From positions 1 through 37,550 of the forward strand of contig JAGBIC010000040.1 of the NCBI GenBank assembly GCA_017935185.1: DNA of 37,550 nucleotides. The letters run 5' to 3'. The stretch comes from Alistipes sp. Its GTDB lineage: Bacteria > Bacteroidota > Bacteroidia > Bacteroidales > Rikenellaceae. Shown here in pieces: positions 1-8,612 of this stretch (the first letter of the stretch is position 1; each line of letters begins with the position of its first letter). A program made the position numbers and the translations under genes. The notes beneath the pieces were generated by a model. It saw only the letters and a program-made list of their open reading frames with translations, was not told the origin of the DNA and ran no database searches.

Positions 1-3000
1 CTTGGCATCCCACTCAACGAACTTTTCGTAATCATACTGCCAATCAGCACCATAAGCGAGTTTGTGGATGCGGTAGTAGATAGCCTCACGCGAAGGGGCG
101 TTGAATCCGCCTGTGTTGTGACGCATGATTGAGTTCTCGGTTGGTCGCCATACGCCGCTCCAATAGGTCAAACCACCCTCGTAAGCTCCAAGGCCCTCGT
201 TGGCGTAGCGAGTGTCGTTGATAAAGTGCTTCCAGCGTACAGCCGTGAGGTCGCTTGTGAAATCGACATTCTTCCACCAGCCCCAGTCGGTTTGTTGCGT
301 CTTATGGCTTGCAGCCTCCGCCTCGGGAATAGCTCCCATATCCTCATAGGCATACTCATCCGCAAGTTTTGCAAAACCGTGACCGCCTGCTTCGTGGTGA
401 AGTACCTGTGCTAGTGCTGTATCATCTTGCCCTATGGGGAAGTATGATATTGAAACTCCGTTGCCCCAATTTTGGGTATTGTTAGATGGATTATACATGT
501 AACATGTTCCTGCGTAAGCGGTTGAGTTCATCATCACGATAATTAAAGCCTCGTTCATGCGCTCGTCGCTGATAGCTTTTTGAGCATATGACAATACTCG
601 AGAATCAGTTCCGCCTACACGAGTGCCATCTCCGAAATAACACTCAAAAGCGGTTGTTGTTCCTTGGGTGTATAACTCGTTGGGTGATACAGCCTTGACA
701 GAGTGTACATTGAAGTGGTCGCGGTATGACTTGTAGGGCTCAACTTCAAATAGTTTCTCCATGGCGGTGTTCATCACATTGTCGTAAGTGCCGTCGGCAA
801 TCAGGCGGTCAGAGAACGCATCACCCATCAGGACAATATCGATACCATTACCCTTTGTGGCGGTTTGCATGGTCTTAACCTCGCCATCCTTTGAATAGTC
901 GGTCGAAGTGTAGAACTGATTGTCATCACCGGCATCGTCGGGCGGGCCTAATTTGGTCAGCAGGAAGCGGTCAATATCTTCGTATGAATCATATTCACTA
1001 ATAAATTCCAAGTAACCTTCGCTATTGACAATATTGACGTTTGGGGTAGAGCCATGGTAAGAGGAAAAAATGTTATACAAATCATTCTCGTTATTAATGC
1101 CAATGTCAAAACAAGGCCATGTTGCTCCGAATGACTGATTTTCGGCTAAAAGTTCCTCTTTTGTTCCCTCGCTCAACGCAATAACCTCAAAACCTTTTGC
1201 CTTATATTGATTATACAATTTAACCATGGTAGGCATAAAAGCTTGCGAGAATTGACACCAATCCTCAAAATAGAAGATTGCAGTATATTTATTATTTTTA
1301 TATACGGAATCATCTATCGTGTTGCCATAAATATCGGTAGCAGAGAATTTGGGCGCAGGAATTACTAGCCCCTCTCGACTTATTCCTCCGCCTTTTTCAG
1401 CAGATTGATTGATAATCCATAACCACCTTTTAGACCACTCCGGTAACTGCATAACTGATTCGGGGACTTTACCGCTTAATCCATTGGCGTTAATTGTAAT
1501 AGAAGTTTGCTTCAAATTGCCAAAGGATTCGGGGATAGAGCCCGTAAGTTTATTCCAGCTAAGATCTAAATATTCAAGCTTCTCTAAATGGCCTATTTCG
1601 GATGGTATTTGTCCCGTCAATTCGTTATTATTCAATAATAAATATTCAAGATATGCACAATCAGCAATGGTTTCAGGAATTGAACCTTTGAGGTTGTTAG
1701 ATTGAAGATCTATATATCGAACTACACCGCTAGGGGCATCGCCGTCACCATACCATTCTGATTTGATAGTAATGCCGTACCACTCTTCAATTGGTTTGTC
1801 CGAACACCAATTTTCATTGTTTTTCCAATTGTCGCCATCTGTTGCATTATAGAGTGCGATCAGGGCCGCCCTTTCTCTATCGAATGTTTCCTTCTCACCT
1901 CGCTGTTTAATGGTTATGGTCTGTGTCGCATTACCACCCGAAATGGTAATCACGCCCTCTCGATTCTCGTCACGTAAGTTCGTTGCTATGTTGAAATGCA
2001 CATTCTTGCTCGCCAAAGCTCGTGATGAAACTTGTTCGATCCAATTCTTGGCATCGTCAGAAATTGTTACGGTAATATCAACATTGGTCTGAATCTCGAA
2101 ATCGAGCTTTCCGCCAGCTACACCAAGCTCATACTCCGATTTGGCGAGTACAATCGCATCTTTTTGAGACTGAATGATAGTAACCACCTCCGAGAGATTG
2201 TTCTCCTTGTTTGTAAACTTAATCTCGGCCGAACGCTGGTCATAGTCTGCGTTTTCGTCGATATCGAAACGATATGTGTTGGTAGATGTGGCACGGGCGG
2301 TATTCTCTTTAATCCAATCGACATCTTTGGGGAGTTCTATTGCGACATCTACATTGCTCTTTACCTCTATGGCAATAGTCTCGCCGGCAGACGCTACAAT
2401 ATACTCGTTCTTTGAGATTACAATTGATGGTTTCGAGCCCTCCTGATATATGGTCACACTCTCGCTGAATGAACCGCTCTTGATTGTGATTTTAGCCTCA
2501 CGTTTTTCTTTGGCTTCGTTCTCTGATATTTTGAAGACCAAATTCGATGTCTTCATTGCGCGAGTAGTCTCGTATTTAATCCACTCTTTTGCCGCCTCGT
2601 CGATGGTGTACTCGAAGTCGATGTTAGCCTTGACTTCTATGGCTACCTCGCCGCCCTCGGCCGCAACCTCGAATCTCGATGCCGTTACAGTCAGCGCATC
2701 TTTCTGCTTTTGATTGACGGTAACGGTCTTTGTTGTCGAGCCCGCCTTGATGTTGATAGATGCAGAACGGTCATCGGGCGTATCGTTGGCCGATGTCGTT
2801 ACGGTAATCTTTGCATTTCCCGCTGGGCCGCTTGTGGGAGATATTGAGCACCAGTTGTCGGCACGAGAGTTTATCACCTCGGCAGTCCATGCCTGCGAGG
2901 CGGTGAAGGTTATTGCTTGAGAACCTCCCTCGGTTGAGAAATTTGATGCCGACGCATCGAGAGTTATTGTCGGTTGCTGGGGCTTGCCGCCATTGCCGCC

Positions 3001-3084
3001 ATCGCCGCCGTCACCACCATCATCGCCCTTGGTGCAGGCGAAAAGGATTGCGGTGGCCAAAAATGCCAAAAGAAAACGTTTCAT
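1..3084 (-). CDS. Multidomain surface lipoprotein with C-terminal M64 peptidase (3' end outside window)
   Basis: An uninterrupted minus-strand reading frame of 1028 codons starts at the ATG at 3084 and is still open at base 1, so the C-terminus is missing. Residues 1-17 are a lipoprotein signal (hydrophobic stretch, Cys17) followed by a Gly/Asp-rich linker with acidic residues after the Cys, as in exported Bacteroidetes surface lipoproteins. Four BACON-type beta-sandwich repeats follow (about 38-126, 127-213, 214-309, 310-397), then a leucine-rich-repeat cap and LRRs of the LxxNxLxGxIP type (about 400-560), a thioredoxin/TlpA-like domain (about 577-714) whose WCxxC site reads W-C610-Q-F-S613, and an M64 (IgA-peptidase-like) domain from about 741 with HHEAGGH (896-902) and DEY (909-911). 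Inferred role: cell-surface zinc peptidase acting on host or dietary glycoproteins, with BACON and LRR modules for adhesion. The domain calls come from reading the translation; the M64 call is the firmest. Confidence 0.85.
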   Translation of the reverse strand, partial: MKRFLLAFLATAILFACTKGDDGGDGGDGGNGGKPQQPTITLDASASNFSTEGGSQAITFTASQAWTAEVINSRADNWCSISPTSGPAGNAKITVTTSANDTPDDRSASINIKAGSTTKTVTVNQKQKDALTVTASRFEVAAEGGEVAIEVKANIDFEYTIDEAAKEWIKYETTRAMKTSNLVFKISENEAKEKREAKITIKSGSFSESVTIYQEGSKPSIVISKNEYIVASAGETIAIEVKSNVDVAIELPKDVDWIKENTARATSTNTYRFDIDENADYDQRSAEIKFTNKENNLSEVVTIIQSQKDAIVLAKSEYELGVAGGKLDFEIQTNVDITVTISDDAKNWIEQVSSRALASKNVHFNIATNLRDENREGVITISGGNATQTITIKQRGEKETFDRERAALIALYNATDGDNWKNNENWCSDKPIEEWYGITIKSEWYGDGDAPSGVVRYIDLQSNNLKGSIPETIADCAYLEYLLLNNNELTGQIPSEIGHLEKLEYLDLSWNKLTGSIPESFGNLKQTSITINANGLSGKVPESVMQLPEWSKRWLWIINQSAEKGGGISREGLVIPAPKFSATDIYGNTIDDSVYKNNKYTAIFYFEDWCQFSQAFMPTMVKLYNQYKAKGFEVIALSEGTKEELLAENQSFGATWPCFDIGINNENDLYNIFSSYHGSTPNVNIVNSEGYLEFISEYDSYEDIDRFLLTKLGPPDDAGDDNQFYTSTDYSKDGEVKTMQTATKGNGIDIVLMGDAFSDRLIADGTYDNVMNTAMEKLFEVEPYKSYRDHFNVHSVKAVSPNELYTQGTTTAFECYFGDGTRVGGTDSRVLSYAQKAISDERMNEALIIVMMNSTAYAGTCYMYNPSNNTQNWGNGVSISYFPIGQDDTALAQVLHHEAGGHGFAKLADEYAYEDMGAIPEAEAASHKTQQTDWGWWKNVDFTSDLTAVRWKHFINDTRYANEGLGAYEGGLTYWSGVWRPTENSIMRHNTGGFNAPSREAIYYRIHKLAYGADWQYDYEKFVEWDAK

Positions 3085-3132
3085 AGTCGTATGTTTTTTG
3101 TTAAATTTATTTTGCGAAATAGTATAATCATA

Positions 3133-3164
3133 CAAATTTAGGAATTTGTGAGTTATAAATCAAT
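3133..3164 (-). promoter_or_regulatory. Promoter of the M64 lipoprotein gene
   Basis: On the minus strand TAAATTTG (3140-3133) matches the Bacteroidetes -7 box TAnnTTTG. ATTG (3164-3161) lies 20 bases upstream, a one-mismatch -33 box. The start codon is about 50 bases downstream. Confidence 0.55.
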
Positions 3165-3208
3165 AGCTTGAGCCGAAATGGTATAATCTTGCATTAAAAT
3201 TTTTTCAA

Positions 3209-3243
3209 TTTTGAATATTGCTACTCGTTTTATGCTATCTTTG
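3209..3243 (+). promoter_or_regulatory. Promoter of cdaA
   Basis: TATCTTTG at 3236-3243 is a perfect TAnnTTTG -7 box and TTTTG at 3209-3213 is a possible -33 box (22-base spacer, slightly long). Its position rules out the upstream in-frame start at 3218, which lies inside the promoter, and supports the ATG at 3263. Confidence 0.6.
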
Positions 3244-3262
3244 CAGAGAAAATATTTTTGTT

Positions 3263-4066
3263 ATGGATTTTATACCCTTTACACTTATAGATTTGATAGA
3301 TATATTGCTCGTTGCAATGATTATGACGGGATTCTATCGTATGACACGCGGAACAAATGCGCCATATATCTTTACGGGTATAGTGATTATATATGTTGTG
3401 TGGGTGGTGGTGCGCGCGCTTAACATGGAGTTACTGCAAACCATTTTGGGTCAGATTGTTAGTGTGGGTGTATTGGCCGTGATTATCGTCTTCCAGCCCG
3501 AGTTGCGCAGTTTCTTGCAGATGATAGGTCGCAGGCAGGGTGGTTTCAGCTTTATAAACAGCATGTTCAATGCCCAGCGTGATTCCGAGTCGATGTTGCA
3601 GCCAATAATCACAGCTTGTGCCGAGATGTCGGCCGAGAAGACAGGTGCGCTGATTGTTATTGCACAGAAGAGTGATTTGGGGGATATTGTGGATAACGGC
3701 ATTTCGATTGATGCCAAATTGTCGGTGTCACTTCTCGAAAATATCTTCTTTAAAAATGCCCCTCTGCACGATGGTGCAGTGGTTGTGCAGGATGGGCGTG
3801 TGGTGGCAGCGAAGTGCATTTTGCCCGTAACGCAGTCGCCTGTGCCGAAGTCGTATGGAACACGCCACCGTGCAGCTATCGGCATTACCGAGACTTCGGA
3901 TGCTATTGTTGTGGTGGTGTCGGAGGAGACGGGCGGTATATCGGTTGCTTTTGGAGGCAGTATCGAACGCAAGATTGCTCCGCAAAATCTGATGCAGGCC
4001 ATCACGAAGCATCTTGCTCATAACCGAGCAAAAAATGAGGGGCAAAAATCAGATTCCACGAAATAA
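3263..4066 (+). CDS. cdaA: Diadenylate cyclase CdaA (c-di-AMP synthase)
   Basis: A 267-residue membrane protein that condenses two ATP into cyclic di-AMP. Three hydrophobic segments fill residues 1 to about 85, as in CdaA/DacA (TIGR00159). The DAC domain follows, with the DGA motif at D170-G171-A172 and the RHR motif at R201-H202-R203 (GTRHRAA), both needed for ATP binding and catalysis. The start at 3263 is chosen because the -7 box ends at 3243 and the mature family begins with the hydrophobic helix MDFIPF. A short Lys-rich tail closes the protein. It is monocistronic here: the gene on the right is convergent. In Firmicutes the enzyme is controlled by the YbbR-domain protein CdaR; a YbbR-like gene lies at 21366, not adjacent. 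Confidence 0.95.
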   Translation: MDFIPFTLIDLIDILLVAMIMTGFYRMTRGTNAPYIFTGIVIIYVVWVVVRALNMELLQTILGQIVSVGVLAVIIVFQPELRSFLQMIGRRQGGFSFINSMFNAQRDSESMLQPIITACAEMSAEKTGALIVIAQKSDLGDIVDNGISIDAKLSVSLLENIFFKNAPLHDGAVVVQDGRVVAAKCILPVTQSPVPKSYGTRHRAAIGITETSDAIVVVVSEETGGISVAFGGSIERKIAPQNLMQAITKHLAHNRAKNEGQKSDSTK

Positions 4067-4071
4067 AAACG

Positions 4072-4103
4072 ATGCGGGGTGTCGACTGTTTGACACCCCG
4101 CAT
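4072..4103. terminator. Bidirectional terminator between cdaA and ispE
   Basis: A perfect 12-bp stem (4072-4083 with 4092-4103) and an 8-base loop lie between two convergent genes. The minus-strand transcript is followed by a U-rich run (CGTTTTTATTT), the plus-strand transcript by a weaker TTGTTTA. Confidence 0.9.
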
Positions 4104-4107
4104 TTGT

Positions 4108-4914
4108 TTACATCTCGAAAATATAGGAAGTAACATCGCTCATGGCTTGAGCTTGTTGTTTGTCTTGAAATATTCCGAATATCGTAGAGCCGCTACCCGA
4201 CATTGATGCGTACACAGCACCACGGTCAAGTAGCAGTTGCTTGATTTCAGCCATTTTCGGGTGTGCTGCAAAGACCGAAGTCTCAAAATCATTCTTGATG
4301 TTGTTCTGCCATGTGGTAATTGGCATTTTTAAGCGTTCCACAAGTGATATTTCAGGCATTGCGGGCTTAACGCCGGCGTAGGCCTCGCGGGTCGATACAG
4401 CCTCATCGGGTTTAATCAAAACCAGCCAAAGCCCGTCAGTTGGGATGGTGACCGGAGTCATTATTTCACCACGGCCCTCGCATAACTGTGGTGTGTTGCG
4501 AACAAAAAAAGCGGTGTCGCTACCCAGTTCGGCGGCCAAATCTATTAGTTCGGTTTCAGGTAATTGCAGATTGAAAATCTCATTCAAAGCCAATAGTACG
4601 GCTGTGCCGTCTGCCGAGCCGCCGCCCAATCCTGCACCATAGGGAATGCGTTTGTTAAGGGTTATTTTCACCTCCCCTGCACCATGCGATTTTTGCATGA
4701 GGCGCAATGCCTTGAGGCAGATGTTCTGGTCGTCAGGACAATCTATATCTATGCCTTTGGTGTGGAATGAACTCTCTTCGGCCTGCTCTATCTCAATTAT
4801 ATCGCAAAGCCCCTTGACGGGTATCATTACCGTCGATAGGTCGTGATATCCATCACTGCGCTTACGCAGAACGTCGAGCCCTAAATTTATTTTGCAGTTG
4901 GCTTTTATTATCAT
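4108..4914 (-). CDS. ispE: 4-diphosphocytidyl-2-C-methyl-D-erythritol kinase
   Basis: A 268-residue GHMP kinase, the usual length for IspE. It phosphorylates CDP-methylerythritol at the 2-OH in the non-mevalonate (MEP) isoprenoid pathway; dxr of the same pathway is at 25332. Seen: the N-terminal substrate-binding segment with K8-I-N, the Gly-rich ATP-binding motif PYGAGLGGGSAD at 91-102, and the C-terminal SGSGSTIFG motif. It is the second gene of a two-gene unit: the stop codon of the upstream nucleosidase and this ATG are 2 bases apart, so the pair is probably translationally coupled. Confidence 0.95.
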   Translation of the reverse strand: MIIKANCKINLGLDVLRKRSDGYHDLSTVMIPVKGLCDIIEIEQAEESSFHTKGIDIDCPDDQNICLKALRLMQKSHGAGEVKITLNKRIPYGAGLGGGSADGTAVLLALNEIFNLQLPETELIDLAAELGSDTAFFVRNTPQLCEGRGEIMTPVTIPTDGLWLVLIKPDEAVSTREAYAGVKPAMPEISLVERLKMPITTWQNNIKNDFETSVFAAHPKMAEIKQLLLDRGAVYASMSGSGSTIFGIFQDKQQAQAMSDVTSYIFEM

Positions 4915-4916
4915 CG

Positions 4917-5510
4917 CTATTTATCTTGATTTATTGAGTCAATAAGATCGCATAATGCCTCAAAAAGATGCGGCCGTAGGCGTACAATACGTGAATTCCA
5001 ATCTTCAACCGTACCGTCGCATGCGTCACTTATGATTTTGAGTATGTGTATTTTGGGCGTCTGTGTGCCATTTAGCTCCGAGTGGAGTTTTATGGCTCGA
5101 ACCATAGCGTAGCTCTCCATGTCCATGCAGTCGTGGGGCTCAAGCAGACGACGCTTCAACTCTGGTGTGTCGCTACCGATAAAATCATCTGACGAGACTA
5201 TTGATATATCGGGATCTCCTGTGTCCAACAACTCGGGTTGTGTTGCAAATATCGAGTCGATGTAGATGTCGCCCTGCACAACCTTCGATGGGGCGAGGAT
5301 TGTGCCTATATTGTGCCGAAATGAGCCGCTGGTACCAACGTTTATGACCGTCTTATACTCCTTCTGCTGTAATGCTTTGAGGGTAGCCTCGTATGCTCGT
5401 AACTTGCCTACGCCCGTAATTGCCACATCATGCTGCTCGGCCAGTTTGGCGATGTTCTCCCGCCCCAGCTCCTCTTTAACAGCGAGAAGAATCAATATTT
5501 TGTTATCCAT
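4917..5510 (-). CDS. MTA/SAH nucleosidase-like nucleoside hydrolase (PNP/UDP superfamily)
   Basis: A 197-residue cytosolic protein of the nucleoside phosphorylase/nucleosidase fold. Visible motifs fit the 5'-methylthioadenosine/S-adenosylhomocysteine nucleosidase subgroup: VKEEL near residue 12 (the catalytic-Glu region), NVGTSGS, MDMES near residue 132 (ribose-binding Met and Glu) and IISDACDG (catalytic Asp). It is about 30 residues shorter than the E. coli enzyme, so substrate assignment is open; a futalosine- or other nucleoside-specific hydrolase is possible. The ATG at 5510 is chosen over an in-frame GTG at 5528, which overlaps the -7 box. It is cotranscribed with ispE. Confidence 0.75.
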   Translation of the reverse strand: MDNKILILLAVKEELGRENIAKLAEQHDVAITGVGKLRAYEATLKALQQKEYKTVINVGTSGSFRHNIGTILAPSKVVQGDIYIDSIFATQPELLDTGDPDISIVSSDDFIGSDTPELKRRLLEPHDCMDMESYAMVRAIKLHSELNGTQTPKIHILKIISDACDGTVEDWNSRIVRLRPHLFEALCDLIDSINQDK

Positions 5511-5527
5511 ATTAGATAGATTTACCA

Positions 5528-5559
5528 CAAAGTTACAAACTAATTATTACACAGACAAT
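5528..5559 (-). promoter_or_regulatory. Promoter of the nucleosidase-ispE unit
   Basis: On the minus strand TAACTTTG (5535-5528) is a perfect -7 box and ATTG (5559-5556) lies exactly 20 bases upstream. The ATG at 5510 is 17 bases past the box. Confidence 0.65.
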
Positions 5560-5590
5560 ATTTAATGCCAATCTTGGCGATGTGCAGAAA

Positions 5591-5619
5591 TAAAAAAAAC
5601 TGCCGAAATTGTTCGGCAG
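5591..5619 (-). terminator. Intrinsic terminator of rho
   Basis: An 8-bp stem (5600-5607 with 5612-5619), a four-base loop and, on the minus strand, an eight-T run form a textbook Rho-independent terminator just after the rho stop codon. Confidence 0.9.
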
Positions 5620-5641
5620 TCTGCTATGTGTTGTAGTGTGG

Positions 5642-7315
5642 TTACTGATTCATTGTTGCAAGGAACTCCTCGTTCGATTCTGTCATGCCCATCTGCTTTT
5701 GCAGGAACTCCATGGCCTCGACAGTTGTCATTTCCGATAGATATTTTCGCATAATCCATGTGCGATTCATAACATCGCGTGATAGCAGCAGATCCTCTCG
5801 TCGAGTGCCCGATGCTATAACGTCAACAGCGGGGTATACTCGTTTGTTCGATAGCTTGCGGTCGAGCTGAAGCTCCATGTTGCCTGTGCCCTTGAACTCC
5901 TCGAAAATCACCTCATCCATCTTTGAGCCTGTGTCGATTAGTGCCGTTGCAATGATAGTGAGAGAACCCTTCTCCTCGGTGTTACGTGCTGCACCAAAGA
6001 ATCGTTTGGGCTTGTGCAGGGCATTGGCGTCAACACCTCCCGACAAGACCTTGCCCGATGCGGGTTGTACCGAGTTGTAGGCGCGTGCCAGACGTGTGAT
6101 AGAGTCAAGGAATATGACTACATCATGTCCGCACTCAACCATTCGTTTAGCCTTCTCCAATACCATTTCGGCTACCTTTACGTGGCGTGAAGCCTGCTCA
6201 TCAAATGTTGATGCAACAACTTCGGCCTTTACGTTGCGCGCCATCTCGGTAACCTCCTCGGGTCGCTCGTCAATAAGCAATACAATCATGTAGACCTCGG
6301 GATGGTTGTCGGCAATGGCGTTGGCAATTGATTGCAAAAGCATGGTTTTACCAGTCTTCGGCTGTGCTACGATAAGGCCTCGCTGGCCTTTGCCGATGGG
6401 TGAGAAGAGGTCTACAACGCGGTTTGAGAGATTGTTGTGTCCTTTGCCCGTCAAGTTAAATTTCTCGCTGGGGAATAAAGGGGTCATATACTCAAACTGC
6501 ACTCGGTCGCGGATGTATTCTGGTGTAAGACCGTTAATTTCGTTCACACGAATCAACGGGAAATACTTTTCACCCTCCTTTGGCGGCTGAATAATTCCGC
6601 TGATGGTGTCACCCGGTTTAAGCCCGAAGAGCTTGATCTGTGAAGGTGAAACATAAATATCATCGGGAGAATTCAAATAGTTGTAGTCAGCCGAACGAAG
6701 GAATCCGTACCCATCGGGCATAACCTCAAGAACTCCCTCGCCGATTACCTCGCCTGCAAAATATTCGCGTGAAGATTCTGTACGCTGGTGTCGATTTTTT
6801 GCCTCTGAAGCTTCGTTGGTTTGTGGCTTATCTTGTTCTGCGGGTGTGGTACTCTCCGGCTCTGCGGTTTTGGTATCATCGCTGGGGGTTGTTTGTTGCT
6901 GCTCCTGCTCTTTTAGAGCCTTGGGTTTGCGACCTCGGCGTTTTGGCGCGGGAGATTCGATGTTAGATTCCTGTGATGCAACAGTATTGTTGTTTTGCGC
7001 ATCGTCGGAAGCGATAGTGGCACTCGTCGCCTGCTCTTGTTGCGGAGTGGCGGATTGCTCTTCTTGTGTAGACTTGTTCTCCTCTACACGGACTGAACTT
7101 ATACGAGGGCTACGACTGCGTTTTCTGGGAGCGGCTTCTGCTGCAACCTCTTGCGGCGCAATGGATTCCTCCTCCTGTTGTGGTGCTGTAACCACCTCGA
7201 TAATGCGGTCGAACAACTCCTTCTTCTTCATTGTGCTGCCATCAATGCCTAGCACCTTGCCTATTTCTCGCAGTTCGGCCAATGATTTGCCCTTAAGTGC
7301 GCTTAAATCCTGCAT
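5642..7315 (-). CDS. rho: Transcription termination factor Rho with long disordered N-terminal insertion
   Basis: A 557-residue hexameric RNA helicase that terminates transcription. Residues 6-41 are the Rho_N helical domain. About 44-184 are low-complexity, rich in Q, E, P, S, T with basic RKRSRSP and RRGRKPK patches. The cold-shock RNA-binding fold begins near 190 ([11 protein letters not shown]) and the RecA-like ATPase follows with Walker A AQPKTGKT (317-324), Walker B DVVIFLDS and the Q/R-loop segments near [15 protein letters not shown]. coli Rho has 419 residues; the extra length lies almost entirely in the insertion, which is typical of Bacteroidetes Rho. The gene has its own promoter and terminator. 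Confidence 0.97.
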   Translation of the reverse strand: MQDLSALKGKSLAELREIGKVLGIDGSTMKKKELFDRIIEVVTAPQQEEESIAPQEVAAEAAPRKRSRSPRISSVRVEENKSTQEEQSATPQQEQATSATIASDDAQNNNTVASQESNIESPAPKRRGRKPKALKEQEQQQTTPSDDTKTAEPESTTPAEQDKPQTNEASEAKNRHQRTESSREYFAGEVIGEGVLEVMPDGYGFLRSADYNYLNSPDDIYVSPSQIKLFGLKPGDTISGIIQPPKEGEKYFPLIRVNEINGLTPEYIRDRVQFEYMTPLFPSEKFNLTGKGHNNLSNRVVDLFSPIGKGQRGLIVAQPKTGKTMLLQSIANAIADNHPEVYMIVLLIDERPEEVTEMARNVKAEVVASTFDEQASRHVKVAEMVLEKAKRMVECGHDVVIFLDSITRLARAYNSVQPASGKVLSGGVDANALHKPKRFFGAARNTEEKGSLTIIATALIDTGSKMDEVIFEEFKGTGNMELQLDRKLSNKRVYPAVDVIASGTRREDLLLSRDVMNRTWIMRKYLSEMTTVEAMEFLQKQMGMTESNEEFLATMNQ

Positions 7316-7377
7316 ATATTTGTACGTTTAGTTTGCTGATTGGAAATAATCGAATGATTATTTTTCTTTTGACGATG

Positions 7378-7408
7378 CAAATATAATACAAATTTTCACT
7401 ATTGCAAA
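7378..7408 (-). promoter_or_regulatory. Promoter of rho
   Basis: A minus-strand TTTG (7408-7405), a 19-base spacer and TATATTTG (7385-7378) match the Bacteroidetes consensus perfectly. The -33 box lies directly behind the U-run of the nucleoside hydrolase terminator. A leader of roughly 60 bases follows. Confidence 0.8.
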
Positions 7409-7409
7409 T

Positions 7410-7440
7410 AAAAACCGACACCTTTTAAGTGCCGGTTTTT
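7410..7440 (-). terminator. Terminator of the nucleoside hydrolase gene
   Basis: A 12-bp stem (7410-7421 with 7429-7440) has one pair that is G-U only in minus-strand RNA (A-C on the other strand), so it belongs to the minus transcript. The U-rich tail runs into the rho -33 box. Confidence 0.85.
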
Positions 7441-7459
7441 AGTGTTTTTAGTTTTATTA

Positions 7460-8467
7460 TTAAAAGTTTTTAGGCTTTGTGGTAAGAGTCTCTTTGAAAT
7501 AATTCAATATCTTCTCTCTCTGCTGCTCCGAGGGAACGAGTATGCGGAAGCGACCGTCGGCTTTGGGGGTGAATACGGTTTTACCCTGGTCGACAACCTT
7601 CACCTCGCCGGGCTCGCCTAATGTGAATGCGTCATGATCGGGGTGGCAAGCGTAATAAGCTGCAATTACATCCCAAGTTTGACGGTCGTATGGCATTTTG
7701 AGGTAAGATTTGTAACCCTCCACCATAGGGTGAGGCTTGCCCCAGTTGAAATCTTCGGTAATACTCTTGCCTGGATAGATGACCTGATTGCCCAAAATCC
7801 ATGGTGTGATGACCATCGGAACGGGTGATTTGTCGAAGAAATATTTGGCGGCGATAAGATCGTTCCACACGTTATACTCCTTCATGTTTGCTTGAACAAA
7901 TTCTCCTGCCATCACAGAAAAATATTTTACCTTTTTTGCAACCAGCTCCATGCCCGATAGTTTTGAATATTTGTCGGGCTTGCTCTGCAGTAGCTCTGCT
8001 ATGGTGGTGGAGAATCCTACTGTGACGATTACTACCGAGCCATCCTCCTGTTTTGAGAGGAGTCGGCGGTACATCTCAACTGCATCCTCATACTTCGGGT
8101 TCTTCGAACGCTCAAACAAGGGTTTGCCGTCGGAATCGGTCATTTTGCAAACTTTTGTGCAATAGTCGTTGCAGTTCAAGTCGGTAATCCATTTGGCATT
8201 AACACCGATGGGAATATTTTTATACCCGTACCATACGCGCATGATATCGATGTATTCGGCAGAGTGGGGGTTGTTCTTGTGAACGCCGATTCCGAGTAGG
8301 TTGATATTGCCTTGATCCATGTTTTTGAAGAGGATATCCAACGCCATGGCGTCATCGATATCGTTGCCCATATCTGTCTCGAAAATTATTGCTTGTGGCT
8401 GCTTTTGTTGCGCCGAGATAGTTGTGCATATGCCGAGGAGGGCAATGAGTAGAAGTAATTTTTTCAT
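7460..8467 (-). CDS. Secreted inosine/uridine-type nucleoside hydrolase
   Basis: 335 residues. A clear signal peptide (about 1-19, ending SAQ) directs it to the periplasm or outside. The mature protein opens with ETDMGNDIDDAMAL, a variant of the DxDxxxDD calcium- and ribose-binding signature of IUNH enzymes, and GFSTTIAELL sits where the family has GPLTNLA. Inferred role: cleavage of extracellular nucleosides into base and ribose for scavenging. The C-terminal half differs from cytosolic E. coli enzymes, so base preference cannot be read. Single gene with its own promoter and terminator. Confidence 0.85.
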   Translation of the reverse strand: MKKLLLLIALLGICTTISAQQKQPQAIIFETDMGNDIDDAMALDILFKNMDQGNINLLGIGVHKNNPHSAEYIDIMRVWYGYKNIPIGVNAKWITDLNCNDYCTKVCKMTDSDGKPLFERSKNPKYEDAVEMYRRLLSKQEDGSVVIVTVGFSTTIAELLQSKPDKYSKLSGMELVAKKVKYFSVMAGEFVQANMKEYNVWNDLIAAKYFFDKSPVPMVITPWILGNQVIYPGKSITEDFNWGKPHPMVEGYKSYLKMPYDRQTWDVIAAYYACHPDHDAFTLGEPGEVKVVDQGKTVFTPKADGRFRILVPSEQQREKILNYFKETLTTKPKNF

Positions 8468-8496
8468 AGGTGTTATATTTTATTTCAGTAGTTAGG

Positions 8497-8504
8497 CAAA
8501 TTTA
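8497..8504 (-). promoter_or_regulatory. -7 box of the nucleoside hydrolase gene
   Basis: TAAATTTG on the minus strand, about 30 bases before the ATG. No convincing TTTG lies 19-21 bases upstream. Confidence 0.5.
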
Positions 8505-8560
8505 AGCAAAAAATATGAAATATACCCTATGTTGTAATGCAGATAATAGATTTTAGGGTA

Positions 8561-8588
8561 AAAAAAGCGAACCTGTGGGGCTCGCTTT
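8561..8588 (-). terminator. Terminator of the OmpH-like gene
   Basis: In minus-strand RNA a 10-bp stem (8588-8579 with 8573-8564, one G-U pair) with a five-base loop is followed by a U run. Confidence 0.85.
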
Positions 8589-8612
8589 AGTTTGGCTATA
8601 TCTATCTTGCGA

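Noticed and set aside
226-2920. Several plus-strand ORFs of 60-130 codons opposite the M64 gene
   Set aside because: They are antisense shadows of the long minus-strand frame; none has a promoter or recognisable protein.
3218-3262. Longer CdaA reading frame starting at 3218
   Set aside because: It begins inside the cdaA promoter (-7 box 3236-3243) and adds a segment the family lacks.
5511-5528. GTG start at 5528 for the nucleosidase
   Set aside because: It overlaps the -7 box at 5528-5535; ATG 5510 fits the family.
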